A stretch of DNA of 64,000 nt from CAXQZM01 sp965229645 (GCA_965229645.1 OZ245893.1:1550001-1614000); one strand, 5' to 3'; shown: positions 15,881 to 25,550, counted from the stretch's first letter. Made by a program: numbers and translations. Notes: generated by a model from the sequence alone, not told the origin.

Positions 15881-18697
15881 ATGAACCAGCCGACCCTCGA
15901 CACCAGCCCCAAGGTCAGCGGCCGTATTGAGCGCACGACCTGCTATATGTGCGCCTGCCGCTGCGGCATCAACGTTCATATAGAGGATGAGCAAGTCAAG
16001 TACATCGAGGGCAACCGCGACCATCCCGTCAACCGCGGGGTCCTGTGCGCCAAAGGCTCGGCGGGCATCATGCAGCATCTGTCCCCCGCCCGGTTGCGCG
16101 CGCCGCTGAAACGGGTCGGCCCGCGCGGGTCGGGACAGTTTGAAGAAATCAGCTGGGAAGAGGCCCTCAGCACCGCGGTCTCTTGGCTGCAACCCCTGCG
16201 CGACACCGCGCCCGAAAAACTCGCCTTCTTCACCGGACGCGATCAATCGCAATCGTTCACGGGGCTATGGGCGCAAGCCTTCGGCACGCCCAACTACGCC
16301 GCGCACGGCGGATTTTGCTCCGTCAACATGGCCGCTGGCGGGATTTATACCATGGGCGGGGCCTTTTGGGAGTTCGGGCAACCCGATTGGGAACGCACCA
16401 AGTTGTTCATGATTTTTGGCGTCGCCGAAGACCATGATTCCAACCCGATCAAAATGGGCCTGGGCCGCCTGAAGGAACGCGGCGCCAAAGTGATCGGCGT
16501 CAATCCCGTGCGCACCGGCTATAACGCCATCGCCGACGAATGGGTCGGCATCACCCCTGGCACCGACGGGCTGTTCATCTTGTCCCTCATCCGCGAATTG
16601 ATCTCGGCGGGCAAAATCGACTTGGCCTATCTGCGCGATCGCACCAACGCCCCTTGCTTGCTCGACCCCCAGACGGGCCTGTTGCTTAAAGACGCCGAGG
16701 GCAAGTTCTTGGTGCGCGACCGCAAGACGGGTGAAGCCGTCGCTTTTGACCAGAGCAACACGGACATCGACCTCACGGGTACGGTGCAGATCGACGGCCA
16801 AGACTGCGGCACCGTGTTCCAAAAGATGGTCGAGACCTACTTGGTGGACGACTATGCGCCCGAGCAGGTCGCCGCCCGCTGCGGCGTTCCCGCCCGCCGC
16901 ATCCGCGCCCTCGCCGCCGAATTGGCACGGGTCGCCTTCGACGAGGCCATCGAGATCGACCAAGAATGGACCGACTTTCGCGGCGTTCACCACAAGACCA
17001 TGGTGGGCCGTCCCGTCAGTTTCCACGCCATGCGCGGGATCTCCGCGCACTCCAACGGGTTTCAAACCTGCCGCGCCCTCCATACCTTGCAGATTTTGCT
17101 GGGGTCGGTCGAGGTCCCTGGCGGTTTCCGTTTTAAGCCGCCCTACCCCAAGCCCTACAGCGCGCATCCCAAACCCCATGCGACCGCGACGCCGGGCAAG
17201 CCCTTGGCAGGCCCGCACCTGGGCTACCCCCGCGGCCCCGAGGACCTGTGCTTGGCGGCGGACGGAACGCCGCAACGCATCGACAAGGCCTTTACCTGGG
17301 ACCACCCCCTCTCGGCCCACGGCCTCATGCACATGGTGATTTCCAATGCGCACGCGGGCGATCCCTACAAAATTGATACGCTGTTCATGTACATGGCCAA
17401 CATGGCCTGGAATTCGACCATGAACACCCGCGCGGTCATCGATATGCTGACCGATCAGGACCCTGAAACGGGGGACTATGCGATTCCGCGCTTTATCTAC
17501 GCGGATTCCTACTCGTCCGAAACTGTCGCTTACGCCGATCTGATTTTGCCCGATACGACCTATCTGGAGCGGCACGATTGCATCAGCTTGCTCGACCGCC
17601 CGATTTGCGAGGCCGACGCCGCCGCCGATTCCATTCGCTGGCCCGTCGTCGCGCCCGACCGCGATGTGCGCGGTTTCCAGTCCGTCCTGATCGACTTGGG
17701 CGCGCGCTTGGGCCTGCCGCCCTTCGTCAAGGACGACGGCAGCGCTAAGTACGCCGACTACGCCGACTATATGGTCCACCATGAACGCAAACCTGGCATC
17801 GGCCCGCTCGCAGGGTTTCGGGGGGCCGATGGCAGCAAAGCGGGCCGCGGCGAGGTCAACCCGCAGCAGTTGGAGGCCTACAAGGCCAACGGCGGCTTTT
17901 GGATCGGCCCGATTCCCAAGGCCGCGCTCTACTACAAACCTTGGAATCGGGCCTACCAAGACTGGGCGGTCGAGATGGGGATTTTGAACGCGCCCACGCC
18001 CTATTTGTTCGAACTCTACTCCGAACCCTTGCGCAAATTCCAGTACGCTGCCGAGGGCCATGGCCCGCATCAGCCGCCCGAGCATTTGCGCAATCGCCTC
18101 CAGCAAGCCATGGCGCCCTTGGCCACTTGGTGGCAACCCTATGAACACACGTTGGTGGACGCGGACCAATTCCCGCTCCACGCCCTCACCCAGCGGCCCG
18201 CCGCCATGTACCATTCCTGGGGGTCGCAAAACGCTTGGCTCCGGCAAATCCATGGGCGCAACCCGCTCTATGTGCCGACCCAAGTTTGGGAGGCCGAGGG
18301 CTTCCAAGACGGCGATTGGGCTGAGGTTCGCTCGGCCCACGGGACCCTGACCGTGCCCGTGGCCTTGAACGCGGCCCTGAACGAACGGACCGTATGGACC
18401 TGGAATGCCATCGGCAAGCGCAGCGGAGCTTGGTCGCTGGACCGCGAGGCCCCCGAAGCCACCAAGGGATTTTTGCTCAATCATCTGATCCACGAGTTGC
18501 TGCCGCCCAAGGGCGATGGGCTGCGGTGGGCCAATTCTGATCCCGTGACGGGTCAAGCCGCCTGGTACGACCTGCGCGTTGCCATCAAAAAAGTCGCGGC
18601 GCCCGCCGATTTGATGGCCCAACCCCAGGTCGCTCCCCAAGCCTCGCCCGTGCCGACGGCGGCAAAGAACCTTGCCTATGGGATGCAATTTTCATGA
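15881..18697 (+). CDS. soeA: Molybdopterin oxidoreductase catalytic subunit, SoeA-like
   Basis: A 938-aa DMSO-reductase-family catalytic subunit. C21, C24, C28 and C56 (CYMCACRCG ... GVLCAKGSAG) bind a [4Fe-4S] cluster. GGFCSVNMAA places Cys146 where the molybdenum ligand is expected. The C-terminal MGD-binding domain includes PLHALTQRPAAMYHSWGSQN. No twin-arginine signal is visible, so it should face the cytoplasm, as SoeA does. Together with a four-cluster iron-sulfur subunit and a DmsC-type anchor this matches the membrane-bound sulfite dehydrogenase SoeABC, which oxidises sulfite to sulfate and passes electrons to quinone. Automated annotation often labels such proteins formate dehydrogenase or polysulfide reductase, and those remain possible. 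The stop overlaps the soeB ATG (ATGA). Confidence 0.7.
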   Translation: MNQPTLDTSPKVSGRIERTTCYMCACRCGINVHIEDEQVKYIEGNRDHPVNRGVLCAKGSAGIMQHLSPARLRAPLKRVGPRGSGQFEEISWEEALSTAVSWLQPLRDTAPEKLAFFTGRDQSQSFTGLWAQAFGTPNYAAHGGFCSVNMAAGGIYTMGGAFWEFGQPDWERTKLFMIFGVAEDHDSNPIKMGLGRLKERGAKVIGVNPVRTGYNAIADEWVGITPGTDGLFILSLIRELISAGKIDLAYLRDRTNAPCLLDPQTGLLLKDAEGKFLVRDRKTGEAVAFDQSNTDIDLTGTVQIDGQDCGTVFQKMVETYLVDDYAPEQVAARCGVPARRIRALAAELARVAFDEAIEIDQEWTDFRGVHHKTMVGRPVSFHAMRGISAHSNGFQTCRALHTLQILLGSVEVPGGFRFKPPYPKPYSAHPKPHATATPGKPLAGPHLGYPRGPEDLCLAADGTPQRIDKAFTWDHPLSAHGLMHMVISNAHAGDPYKIDTLFMYMANMAWNSTMNTRAVIDMLTDQDPETGDYAIPRFIYADSYSSETVAYADLILPDTTYLERHDCISLLDRPICEADAAADSIRWPVVAPDRDVRGFQSVLIDLGARLGLPPFVKDDGSAKYADYADYMVHHERKPGIGPLAGFRGADGSKAGRGEVNPQQLEAYKANGGFWIGPIPKAALYYKPWNRAYQDWAVEMGILNAPTPYLFELYSEPLRKFQYAAEGHGPHQPPEHLRNRLQQAMAPLATWWQPYEHTLVDADQFPLHALTQRPAAMYHSWGSQNAWLRQIHGRNPLYVPTQVWEAEGFQDGDWAEVRSAHGTLTVPVALNAALNERTVWTWNAIGKRSGAWSLDREAPEATKGFLLNHLIHELLPPKGDGLRWANSDPVTGQAAWYDLRVAIKKVAAPADLMAQPQVAPQASPVPTAAKNLAYGMQFS

Positions 18698-19440
18698 CCA
18701 GCCTACCCGCCGCCACCGAGAAAAAGCTGGGCCTCGTCATCGATCTTGATACTTGCGTCGGCTGCCACGCCTGCGTGATTTCGTGCAAGGAATGGAACAC
18801 CTCGAACTACGGCGCGCCCCTGTCGGACCAGGACGCTTACGGCGAGGACCCTGCGGGCACGTTTTTGAACCGCGTTCATACTTTTGAGGTCATGCGCCCT
18901 GGCAAGCCCGCCGAAGTAACGCACTTCCCCAAGTCTTGCCTGCATTGCGAGGACGCGCCGTGCGTGACGGTCTGCCCCACGGGCGCCTCCTACAAGCGTC
19001 AGGAAGACGGTATTGTGCTGGTCAACGAGGCGGACTGCATGGGTTGCGGCCTGTGCGCTTGGTCCTGCCCCTACGGCGCGCGGGAAATGGACCTCAGCGC
19101 TGGCGTCATGAAAAAATGTACGCTGTGTATCGACCGCATCTACAACGTTCATATCCCCGAGGAGGACCGCGTGCCCTCGTGCGTGCGCACCTGCCCCGCA
19201 GGTGCCCGGCATTTTGGCGATTTGGGCGATCCCACCTCGGCGGTCTCGCGGTTGGTTGCCGAGCGCGAGGGCTTTGACCTCATGCCCGATCAGGGCACGC
19301 GACCCGTCAACAAGTACTTGCCGCCCCGCCAAAAGGTAGAGGCCGAGGACGCACCGATTGAGCACGTGGCGGGGGACTCCAAAGGGTTCTTCGCCTGGGT
19401 TGATCGCGCGCTTTCCAGTTTTTATACCAGCGGCGACTGA
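18694..19440 (+). CDS. soeB: Four-cluster iron-sulfur subunit, SoeB-like
   Basis: A 248-aa electron-transfer subunit. Four cysteine groups are visible: CVGCHACVISC, CLHCEDAPCVTVCPTGA, CMGCGLCAWSCPYGA, and CTLCIDRI with CVRTCPAGA, the DmsB/SoeB pattern of four [4Fe-4S] clusters. It relays electrons from SoeA to the membrane subunit. The last residues (YTSGD) and the TGA come from a family-A repeat inserted across the original stop. Removing repeat and duplication gives ...SSF followed by TAG, so the ancestral protein was five residues shorter and the change is probably harmless. Confidence 0.75.
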   Translation: MTSLPAATEKKLGLVIDLDTCVGCHACVISCKEWNTSNYGAPLSDQDAYGEDPAGTFLNRVHTFEVMRPGKPAEVTHFPKSCLHCEDAPCVTVCPTGASYKRQEDGIVLVNEADCMGCGLCAWSCPYGAREMDLSAGVMKKCTLCIDRIYNVHIPEEDRVPSCVRTCPAGARHFGDLGDPTSAVSRLVAEREGFDLMPDQGTRPVNKYLPPRQKVEAEDAPIEHVAGDSKGFFAWVDRALSSFYTSGD

Positions 19441-19619
19441 GAATGACTCTTTGATTCGCTGGTATAAGGGCCGCGACTGCGGCCCCCGTAGCGGCCCCGA
19501 GATCAGCGCGAAAGCGCCTCGGGGTATAAGCGAAGGCCCCGTCGGAGGCGAAACGCGAAGCGTTTCTGCCGTGAGACATAAAACGGCTAAAAAAGTGTCA
19601 ACTTTTTTGGCCGTTGGTA
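19425..19619 (-). repeat. Family-A repeat, copy A2
   Basis: A 195-bp element in the opposite orientation to A1, with ends TACCAGCGGC and GCCGTTGGTA and TTA on both sides (19422-19424, 19620-19622). It sits between soeB and soeC within the operon. Its hairpins now lie in the operon mRNA and could affect relative expression of the anchor subunit. Confidence 0.88.
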
Positions 19620-19634
19620 TTAGAAGCCAATTCT

Positions 19635-20513
19635 ATGCATCCTGCTGGTTCGCTGATCTACTTTACCGTGGCGTCGGGGTTTGGCTTCGGCGTTCTGGCC
19701 TTTCTGGGTTTGGGTTTGCCCGTGGTGCGCGGTCAGGCCGCGTTCTGGGCCTACTTCCTCGGCTACGCTTTGGCGGTAACGGGCCTCCTGGCGTCGGTCT
19801 TGCATCTGGGCAACAAGATCAACGCGGTCAAAGCCCTGTCGCAATGGCGGTCCTCCTGGCTTAGCCGCGAGGGGATCTGCGCCATCGCGACGCTCCTGCT
19901 CCTTGCACCTGTGGCGATGACACAAATTTGGGGCGGGCCAGACCTAGGGGTCTTGGGCTATGTGGCGGGGGGCCTGTGCCTTGCGACCGTCTATTGCACC
20001 GCCATGATTTACGGGCAACTGAAGACCGTGCCGCGCTGGTATCAACCCCTTACGCCCGTTCTGTTCTTGACGTACGCCGCAACGGGCGGGGCCCTGCTCG
20101 CCCAGCAGACCCCGCTGGCCACGGGCCTCACGGCGGTGCTAATCGGGGTACAAATTGCCCATTGGCAGCTCGGTGACCGCGCGTGGGCACAAGGCGCCGA
20201 TAGCCGCGAAAGCGCCACGGGCTTGGGCGGGGCTGGGGGACGCGTCCGCCTGCTCGAACGTCCGCATACGGGCAAGTCCTACCTGACGAGGGAAATGGTC
20301 CACATGGTCGGGCGCAAGCACGCGCAGCGCCTGCGCGGCCTCGTGATCCTAAGCCTCGCGCTCACCCTCGCGGGCACGGTCCTGGGCGGGGGGTCCCTCC
20401 AATGGGCCTGGGTCGCCCCGCTAATCCTGGCAACCCTGGTCTCCCGCTGGCTGTTCTTCGCCGAAGCAGAGCATGTGGTCGGCCTCTATTACGAACGGTC
20501 CAAGCCAGGTTGA
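19635..20513 (+). CDS. soeC: DmsC-type membrane anchor subunit, SoeC-like
   Basis: A 292-aa polytopic membrane protein of the DmsC/YnfH family with about eight hydrophobic segments, starting LIYFTVASGFGFGVLAFLGL. The MHPAGSL start fits the DmsC family (DmsC-like proteins open with a short tail before helix 1), and upstream codons would be repeat-derived. The anchor binds quinone and takes electrons from SoeB. The only ribosome-binding candidate is a weak AGAAG 10 bases upstream, which survives just outside the inserted repeat. An internal stretch (QGADSRESATGLGGAGG) is a cytoplasmic loop. Confidence 0.75.
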   Translation: MHPAGSLIYFTVASGFGFGVLAFLGLGLPVVRGQAAFWAYFLGYALAVTGLLASVLHLGNKINAVKALSQWRSSWLSREGICAIATLLLLAPVAMTQIWGGPDLGVLGYVAGGLCLATVYCTAMIYGQLKTVPRWYQPLTPVLFLTYAATGGALLAQQTPLATGLTAVLIGVQIAHWQLGDRAWAQGADSRESATGLGGAGGRVRLLERPHTGKSYLTREMVHMVGRKHAQRLRGLVILSLALTLAGTVLGGGSLQWAWVAPLILATLVSRWLFFAEAEHVVGLYYERSKPG

Positions 20514-20525
20514 TTGGCACCGAGA

Positions 20526-20676
20526 TACCAACGGCGGCAAAGTTTGACTCGTCGAGCCGTTGATGGACGCGGAAAATACTGAAATTCAGTATCTTTAAGG
20601 ACTAGCGACCAAGTGGGAGCGCAGCCTGCGTGGCGCAGACACGCCACTAAAGGGTCGTTGCAAACGACCCTTGGTA
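20526..20676 (+). repeat. Family-B repeat, copy 2
   Basis: About 151 bp, beginning TACCAACGGCGGCAAAG and ending with the AAGGGTCGTTGCAAACGACCCTTGGTA hairpin. It fills most of the gap between the convergent soeC and ppx genes. No clear target duplication is visible (AGA left, TAG right). Confidence 0.8.
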
Positions 20677-20686
20677 TAGGTTCAGT

Positions 20687-22192
20687 TCAATTCCCCTCCC
20701 CGAAGGCAATTTCGGGGTTCAGATGGAGGTCGGAGGCCAGGCGCGCTAGGGCGGGCGCGTAGGTGTCGCGGCGATGCCCAAGGCCCTGATCCGTAACCGT
20801 GAGTCGCAGCGTGGGTCCCCGCACCTCAAGGTGTGTTGACTGCAACAGGGGGACAATCCCTCGGGAAATCTTGTAGGCCAACCGCAAGGCCCGACCCGTA
20901 ATAAGGCCGTGACGGCGCTGGGGCCTCGGCAAAAGTTTGGTGAGACGAAGCCAAGGATGGGCTTGCTTGTCGCGCGGATCGCCGCCGTGGCGCAGCAACA
21001 AGACGAGCCCGAGGTAGGCGCGGTCGGGGTGCGCTTGGGTCAGGGCTGCCGCGTGGACAACCGCGCTCGGGATGTCGCTTTTGCGGTAGGAAGGGTGCGC
21101 CTCCCACCCAAAATCGAACAGTTGGCACGCCTGACGCCGCCGATGCCTTAGACTGTCTTGCTCTGCCGCGAACAGGGGGTCCATCCAGTCGAACAGCGCC
21201 TGGTCCGCCGCGCCAAATCGCCCGCCGTCGGGGATCAGCGCCGCAATGGCGCTGTCGTAGCGACGGGCCTGATCCTGCTCCAACTCGCGCTCACGGCCCA
21301 GCAAGCGGGCGCTATAACCTTCGCGCAGGCCGCCTTGGGAAAACACCACGCGCTCGCACGCCGTCGCCTTGATTAGGCACGCCGCCACGAGGCCCGCCCA
21401 CGGCACGTGTTGACGGCGGGCCGAGGGTACTTGGCCCAAGCCCTGGAGGTATCTTAATTGAGGATCGGCCAATTTTTTGGCGTAGCGACGCAACTTCGTC
21501 GAGGGCAAGGCGTAGCGATGGACGACCTTGAGGGCATAGTCCCGATGGGCCATATGGGCGGTCGCCAAGGCCCGCCAGGCGCCGCCGACCAAGTACAACC
21601 GACCGCGGGGGTGCAGGTCTTGCAGCCAGGTCAGGCCTTGGAACGCCTCCCGTAGGGCGGACTTGGCTTGCTCGACCCCCAAAGCCTGGAGCCGCAAGAC
21701 CCCAAGCGGCAAACTTACCGTCGGCGCGATGCCCTCTGGGCCAAGGCGTGCAAGCTCCAGCGAGCCACCGCCCAAGTCCGCCACCAGGCCCTGCGCCCCA
21801 GGGCAAGTCACCATCACGCCCTTGGCCGCCAGTTCGGCTTCCTCCTCGCCTTTGAGAACCCTGATGTCCGCCGCCATCAAGGCCCGAACAGGGTCCAGCA
21901 AGGCCTGGGCATTGGCCGCGTCGCGCACCGCTGCCGTCGCCAGGATATGGACTTCGGTGATGGCCAAGCCCTCAAGCACCGTCTTGAAGTACCCAAATAC
22001 TTTCAAGGCCGCGTCAAGGCGCTCGAGCGCCAAGTGGCCCGTGGGGTCCAGGTTCCGCCCCAATTCGACCAGAGATTTTTCGTTCAACAGCGGCGCGGCG
22101 AAGGGGCGGGACCGATCAAACACAACGAGCCGGACCGAATTGGAACCTAGGTCGATCAGGGCAAAGCGATCGGGCGGCGGATCTGGCGTCAT
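20687..22192 (-). CDS. ppx: Exopolyphosphatase, Ppx/GppA family
   Basis: A 501-aa member of the sugar kinase/actin-fold phosphatases that hydrolyse polyphosphate or pppGpp. The phosphate-1 motif FALIDLGSNSVRLVVFD and the LVADLGGGSLELA motif are present. The C-terminal half matches the long Ppx form with an HD-like helical domain. The start MTPDPPPDRF is chosen because the motif follows at once and its ATG overlaps the stop of the upstream MATE gene (ATGA). The longer frame would run back through that gene. Confidence 0.9.
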   Translation of the reverse strand: MTPDPPPDRFALIDLGSNSVRLVVFDRSRPFAAPLLNEKSLVELGRNLDPTGHLALERLDAALKVFGYFKTVLEGLAITEVHILATAAVRDAANAQALLDPVRALMAADIRVLKGEEEAELAAKGVMVTCPGAQGLVADLGGGSLELARLGPEGIAPTVSLPLGVLRLQALGVEQAKSALREAFQGLTWLQDLHPRGRLYLVGGAWRALATAHMAHRDYALKVVHRYALPSTKLRRYAKKLADPQLRYLQGLGQVPSARRQHVPWAGLVAACLIKATACERVVFSQGGLREGYSARLLGRERELEQDQARRYDSAIAALIPDGGRFGAADQALFDWMDPLFAAEQDSLRHRRRQACQLFDFGWEAHPSYRKSDIPSAVVHAAALTQAHPDRAYLGLVLLLRHGGDPRDKQAHPWLRLTKLLPRPQRRHGLITGRALRLAYKISRGIVPLLQSTHLEVRGPTLRLTVTDQGLGHRRDTYAPALARLASDLHLNPEIAFGEGN

Positions 22193-23586
22193 AGGCGCCG
22201 AACCGACCGGGCCACCAACGCAAAGGCAAAGCCGCCCGCCAGCAAAGTCGCCAGGCTGCTGCCCCAGGGGATCGCCACAAACTCTGGCGTTGCCTGCTGG
22301 AACAGGGGGATCAGCAGGAACGGCAAGAGTACCTGCCGACCCACGTTGACCCAAGCGCTAAAACCTGGCTGGCGCATGCCCGTTTTGAACGACGTGGCCG
22401 AATAGAGCAGCCCGAAAAAGACCGCCGCCATCCCCGCGTAAAACAAGTACTGCGCCGCCACATCCGCTTCCCGCCCTGGGGTCGCGACCCAGTTGGCCAA
22501 AGGCTGACGAAACAGCAGCAAGACGAAGGTCGCAGCCAAAGTCAGGGTCAGGTTTACCCCCGTCGCCAGCCAAAACACCCGCCGCACCCGATCCATTTGG
22601 CCGGCGCCGCTGTTTTGCCCAATGATAGCCAAGGCGCCGATCCCGACGCCGATGATCGGCAATAGCAAGACTTGTTCGATCCGCGCCCCGACGCTGATCC
22701 CGCCCAAGGTCCCGTCCGCGTAGCCGCTGGCGAACATGTTGATCAGCAAGACCGACCCCGCCACCGTCAACATGGAGATCGACCCGGGCAGGGCCTGCGC
22801 GGCGATGGTCCGCAGCAAGGCCGTGTCGGGCCGAACGTCGCGCCAACGAACCCCTTTGAGCGCGCCTGCCAAGCGGACTTCCCACGCCACGTAGAGAAAA
22901 TTCAACGGCCCTTGCAGCAGGACGGTGGCGATCCCCAGCCCCACAACTCCCCATCCAAAGAGGTGCATGAACACGTAGTTGAGGACCATGTTCAAAAAAA
23001 ACGCCAGCGTCAGTGACACGCCAAAGGCGCGATTGTTGCCCGCGCCCGACAAGAGCGCATAGAGGGCGAAGTTGGCGATGATGAGGGGGCCGCCCGCGTA
23101 AATCGCGACCATATAGCCCGCGGCCCAAGCGTATTCAGTCCCCTGCAATCCTTGCACTCGTGCCAGCAAAATATCCAATAGGCCTAGGCCGATGCAGGCC
23201 ACCGCCAGGCCGACAAGCCCCCCGAAGATCAGCGCCTGCACCGTAAGCGCCCGAACCGCAGAGTGATCTTTGCGGCCATAGGCGTTGGCGATCAGGGCGG
23301 TTGTGCCCTGGTACAGGCCGATGCCGAACGCAAGCTGCAGGAAGAACAGCGGAAAGGTCGCGCCCAGAGCGTCTTGCGTGGACGCCCCAGGAGGCCCCGC
23401 CCAAGATCGCGCATAGATAAGGTCCACAACGTTGTAGAGGGTGTTGAACACGAACCCAATCGTCGCGGGTAAGGCCATGAACAGGAGCGCCCTCCACAGG
23501 GGGTCGCGTAGCAAATCGACGGGCGGCTTGCCCGCCGCACGGGTGGCGGCCTCCGCGCTCGCCTGGTGACGATCTAGGTCAGACAT
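22189..23586 (-). CDS. MATE family efflux transporter
   Basis: A 465-aa integral membrane protein with about 12 hydrophobic segments in two halves, each starting with the MATE pattern (PATIGFVFNTLYNVVDLIYA; PGSISMLTVAGSVLLINMFA). MATE proteins export drugs or metabolites using proton or sodium gradients. The substrate is unknown. It is translationally coupled to ppx downstream. The start ATG at 23586 has no strong ribosome-binding site. Confidence 0.92.
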   Translation of the reverse strand: MSDLDRHQASAEAATRAAGKPPVDLLRDPLWRALLFMALPATIGFVFNTLYNVVDLIYARSWAGPPGASTQDALGATFPLFFLQLAFGIGLYQGTTALIANAYGRKDHSAVRALTVQALIFGGLVGLAVACIGLGLLDILLARVQGLQGTEYAWAAGYMVAIYAGGPLIIANFALYALLSGAGNNRAFGVSLTLAFFLNMVLNYVFMHLFGWGVVGLGIATVLLQGPLNFLYVAWEVRLAGALKGVRWRDVRPDTALLRTIAAQALPGSISMLTVAGSVLLINMFASGYADGTLGGISVGARIEQVLLLPIIGVGIGALAIIGQNSGAGQMDRVRRVFWLATGVNLTLTLAATFVLLLFRQPLANWVATPGREADVAAQYLFYAGMAAVFFGLLYSATSFKTGMRQPGFSAWVNVGRQVLLPFLLIPLFQQATPEFVAIPWGSSLATLLAGGFAFALVARSVRRL

Positions 23587-23651
23587 GTTGGAAAACGTGT
23601 CGTTGCGGACCTTCCCTGCGCCCCGCGGGCTTCGGGTTCGATTGAAACCCC

Positions 23652-24095
23652 CTAAGCGGCATCATCGCCTGGAGGGAACGACGGCCAAGATTTGGCCGCG
23701 TCCAAATCGGTTGCGCGCTGCTGCACCCAATCACCCCCTTCTCGCTTCCAAAAGGGCGCGCTGGACTTCAAGGTGTCCATGACAAAATCCACCGCGTGAA
23801 TCGCCGCGTGGCGATGGCGCGCCGCCGCCAGCACTAAGACGATCTGATCGCCAGGCTGCAAGGCCCCGTGACGGTGGACGATGCGAACGTCGAGCAAATC
23901 AAAGCGTGCGAGCGCCTGCGCCCGCAAGTCCTGCAGCACCCGCAAACTCATGCTGGGGTAGTGCTCGAGCAGCAGGGGCACGTCGCGGACCGTGCCCATA
24001 AAGCTGGCGATCGCGCCCATATCGGTGCGCCCGTCGCGCAGGGCCGCCAGCTCGCGCGCTAGATCAAAATCTGTTGCTTGGACGCGGACGCCCAC
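23652..24095 (-). CDS. moaE: Molybdopterin synthase catalytic subunit MoaE
   Basis: A 147-aa subunit that inserts two sulfurs into precursor Z to form molybdopterin. Visible blocks are GAIASFMGTVRD, HRHGALQPGD, and PFWKRE with the catalytic lysine. It starts with GTG, one base after the moaD stop, and is the last gene of the molybdenum-cofactor operon. Confidence 0.95.
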   Translation of the reverse strand: MGVRVQATDFDLARELAALRDGRTDMGAIASFMGTVRDVPLLLEHYPSMSLRVLQDLRAQALARFDLLDVRIVHRHGALQPGDQIVLVLAAARHRHAAIHAVDFVMDTLKSSAPFWKREGGDWVQQRATDLDAAKSWPSFPPGDDAA

Positions 24096-24096
24096 C

Positions 24097-24354
24097 TTAG
24101 CCCCCCGTCACAGGGGGGAAGAAAGCCACTTCGCGCGCGCCTGCAATGGGGGTGTCCCAAGAGGCAAAGACCTGATCGCGGGCGAATCGGATTTCCCCGC
24201 GACGCGGCGCTAAGGCGGCCCAGCCTGGGCGCGTCGCCACGAGCTCGTCGAGCAGCTGGCCTAGGGTTTCCGCCGCCGTCGCGTAGATGAACTGCGGTTC
24301 CCCCGTTTGGGTGCGCACCCAGGCAAAGGTCAGAATGGTCAAATCGTGGCTCAT
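24097..24354 (-). CDS. moaD: Molybdopterin synthase sulfur carrier MoaD
   Basis: An 85-aa ubiquitin-like sulfur carrier ending in the essential Gly-Gly (PPVTGG), which is thiocarboxylated and docks into MoaE. The start overlaps the moeA stop (ATGA), so the genes are translationally coupled. Confidence 0.95.
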   Translation of the reverse strand: MSHDLTILTFAWVRTQTGEPQFIYATAAETLGQLLDELVATRPGWAALAPRRGEIRFARDQVFASWDTPIAGAREVAFFPPVTGG

Positions 24355-25550
24355 GGCAAGAGTCCCCTTAGCGGCAGGATCGGCACGCGGCTACCAGCCG
24401 CGAACAGGGTGCCCTCGTCGCCCAAAACCGCCAGGGCGTCGGCTGCGATCAGCGAACTGATGATGCCCGCCCCCGCCACGGGATAGGCATGGGCCCGGCC
24501 CTCGTCGTCGAGTTGGACCCGGACAAACTCGGTCCGGCGGGGTTTTTTACGAATGTCGTGCGCTAAGGGGGCCTGCACGAGCGGCCAGGTCTCGCGCGCG
24601 CCTAGACGGGCCAGGGCGAAGGGCCGCGCGAGGAACAAGGCCGTCACCAAGCAAGCAACAGGATTCCCAGGCAGGCCAAAAACCGACGTGCCGTCGCCCA
24701 AGGCCCCGAACGCCACCGGGCGGCCAGGCTTGATCCCGACGCGCCAGAAGTCGATCTGGCCGACGTGCTCAATAGCTTGCCGCAAAAAGTCGCGTTCGCC
24801 CACAGACACCCCGCCTGAGGTCAGGACCAAGTCCGCCTGGATCTGCCTCAAGGCCGCGACGCTGGCGTCAAGGGCGTCGGGAAGCGGCGCACCAAAGGAC
24901 AAGTCGAACGCTGGCTCATGAAAAACCGCCTGGATCATCCAACGATTGGCGTCGCTGATTTGGCCTTTGATCAGTTCATCGCCGCTCGAAACCACATGAA
25001 TCTTCAGGGGGCGATGGACGGGCGCTTGGTCAAGTCCGCCCGCCGCCAGCCGAGCCATGTCGAGGGCACGGATCATGTGCCCAGCTGGGTAGAGCCGCTG
25101 CTGCGCGCGCACGTCCTCGCCTTGCGGGCGGGCATTGCTACCCGGTTTTAGGCGCGCGTCGAGGGCGAGCTGGTCGCCGTCCCGCACCGCATCCTCGTCC
25201 ATCATCACCGTATCGGCCCCTGGGGGCAGGGGCGCACCTGTCAGTACCCGCATGGCCGTTCCAGGGGCCAGGGGCACCTGCGGCACGGGATCGCCCGCCG
25301 CCAACGTGCCCGTCACCTGCCGCCATGCGCCAGGGCCTGCGGCAAAGGCGTAACCATCGACGGCAGAATTGGCAAAGGGCGGTACGTCGCAACGGGCCTG
25401 CACCGCCTCGCTCAAGACCCGTCCCCGTAAAGCGCCAATCGGCAAGGTTTGGGAGCCCCCGCGCAACGGCGCGGCGGCGGCCCGCAAAGCGGCCTGGGCC
25501 GCCTGCAAGCTGAGGCCCTGGGTCGCGACGGGCTGACTTAGCTGGACCAT
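24351..25550 (-). CDS. moeA: Molybdopterin molybdotransferase MoeA
   Basis: A 399-aa protein that inserts molybdate into adenylylated molybdopterin. The N-terminal part shows DVPPFANSAVDGYAFA, a signature of the family. The central domain has LTSGGVSVGERDF and FGLPGNPVACLV, which bind the substrate nucleotide. The start at 25550 (MVQLSQP) overlaps the end of mobB; a longer frame seven codons upstream is possible. It serves the oxidoreductase encoded nearby at 15.9 kb. Confidence 0.94.
   Translation of the reverse strand: MVQLSQPVATQGLSLQAAQAALRAAAAPLRGGSQTLPIGALRGRVLSEAVQARCDVPPFANSAVDGYAFAAGPGAWRQVTGTLAAGDPVPQVPLAPGTAMRVLTGAPLPPGADTVMMDEDAVRDGDQLALDARLKPGSNARPQGEDVRAQQRLYPAGHMIRALDMARLAAGGLDQAPVHRPLKIHVVSSGDELIKGQISDANRWMIQAVFHEPAFDLSFGAPLPDALDASVAALRQIQADLVLTSGGVSVGERDFLRQAIEHVGQIDFWRVGIKPGRPVAFGALGDGTSVFGLPGNPVACLVTALFLARPFALARLGARETWPLVQAPLAHDIRKKPRRTEFVRVQLDDEGRAHAYPVAGAGIISSLIAADALAVLGDEGTLFAAGSRVPILPLRGLLP

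Noticed and set aside
16265..18688. 807-aa open frame antisense to soeA
   Set aside because: It has no recognisable domain and is explained by the GC-rich codon pattern of soeA, whose motifs are clear.
22193..22354. 54-codon N-terminal extension of Ppx
   Set aside because: It lies within the 3' end of the MATE gene in another frame; the Ppx motif and ATGA overlap support the start at 22192.
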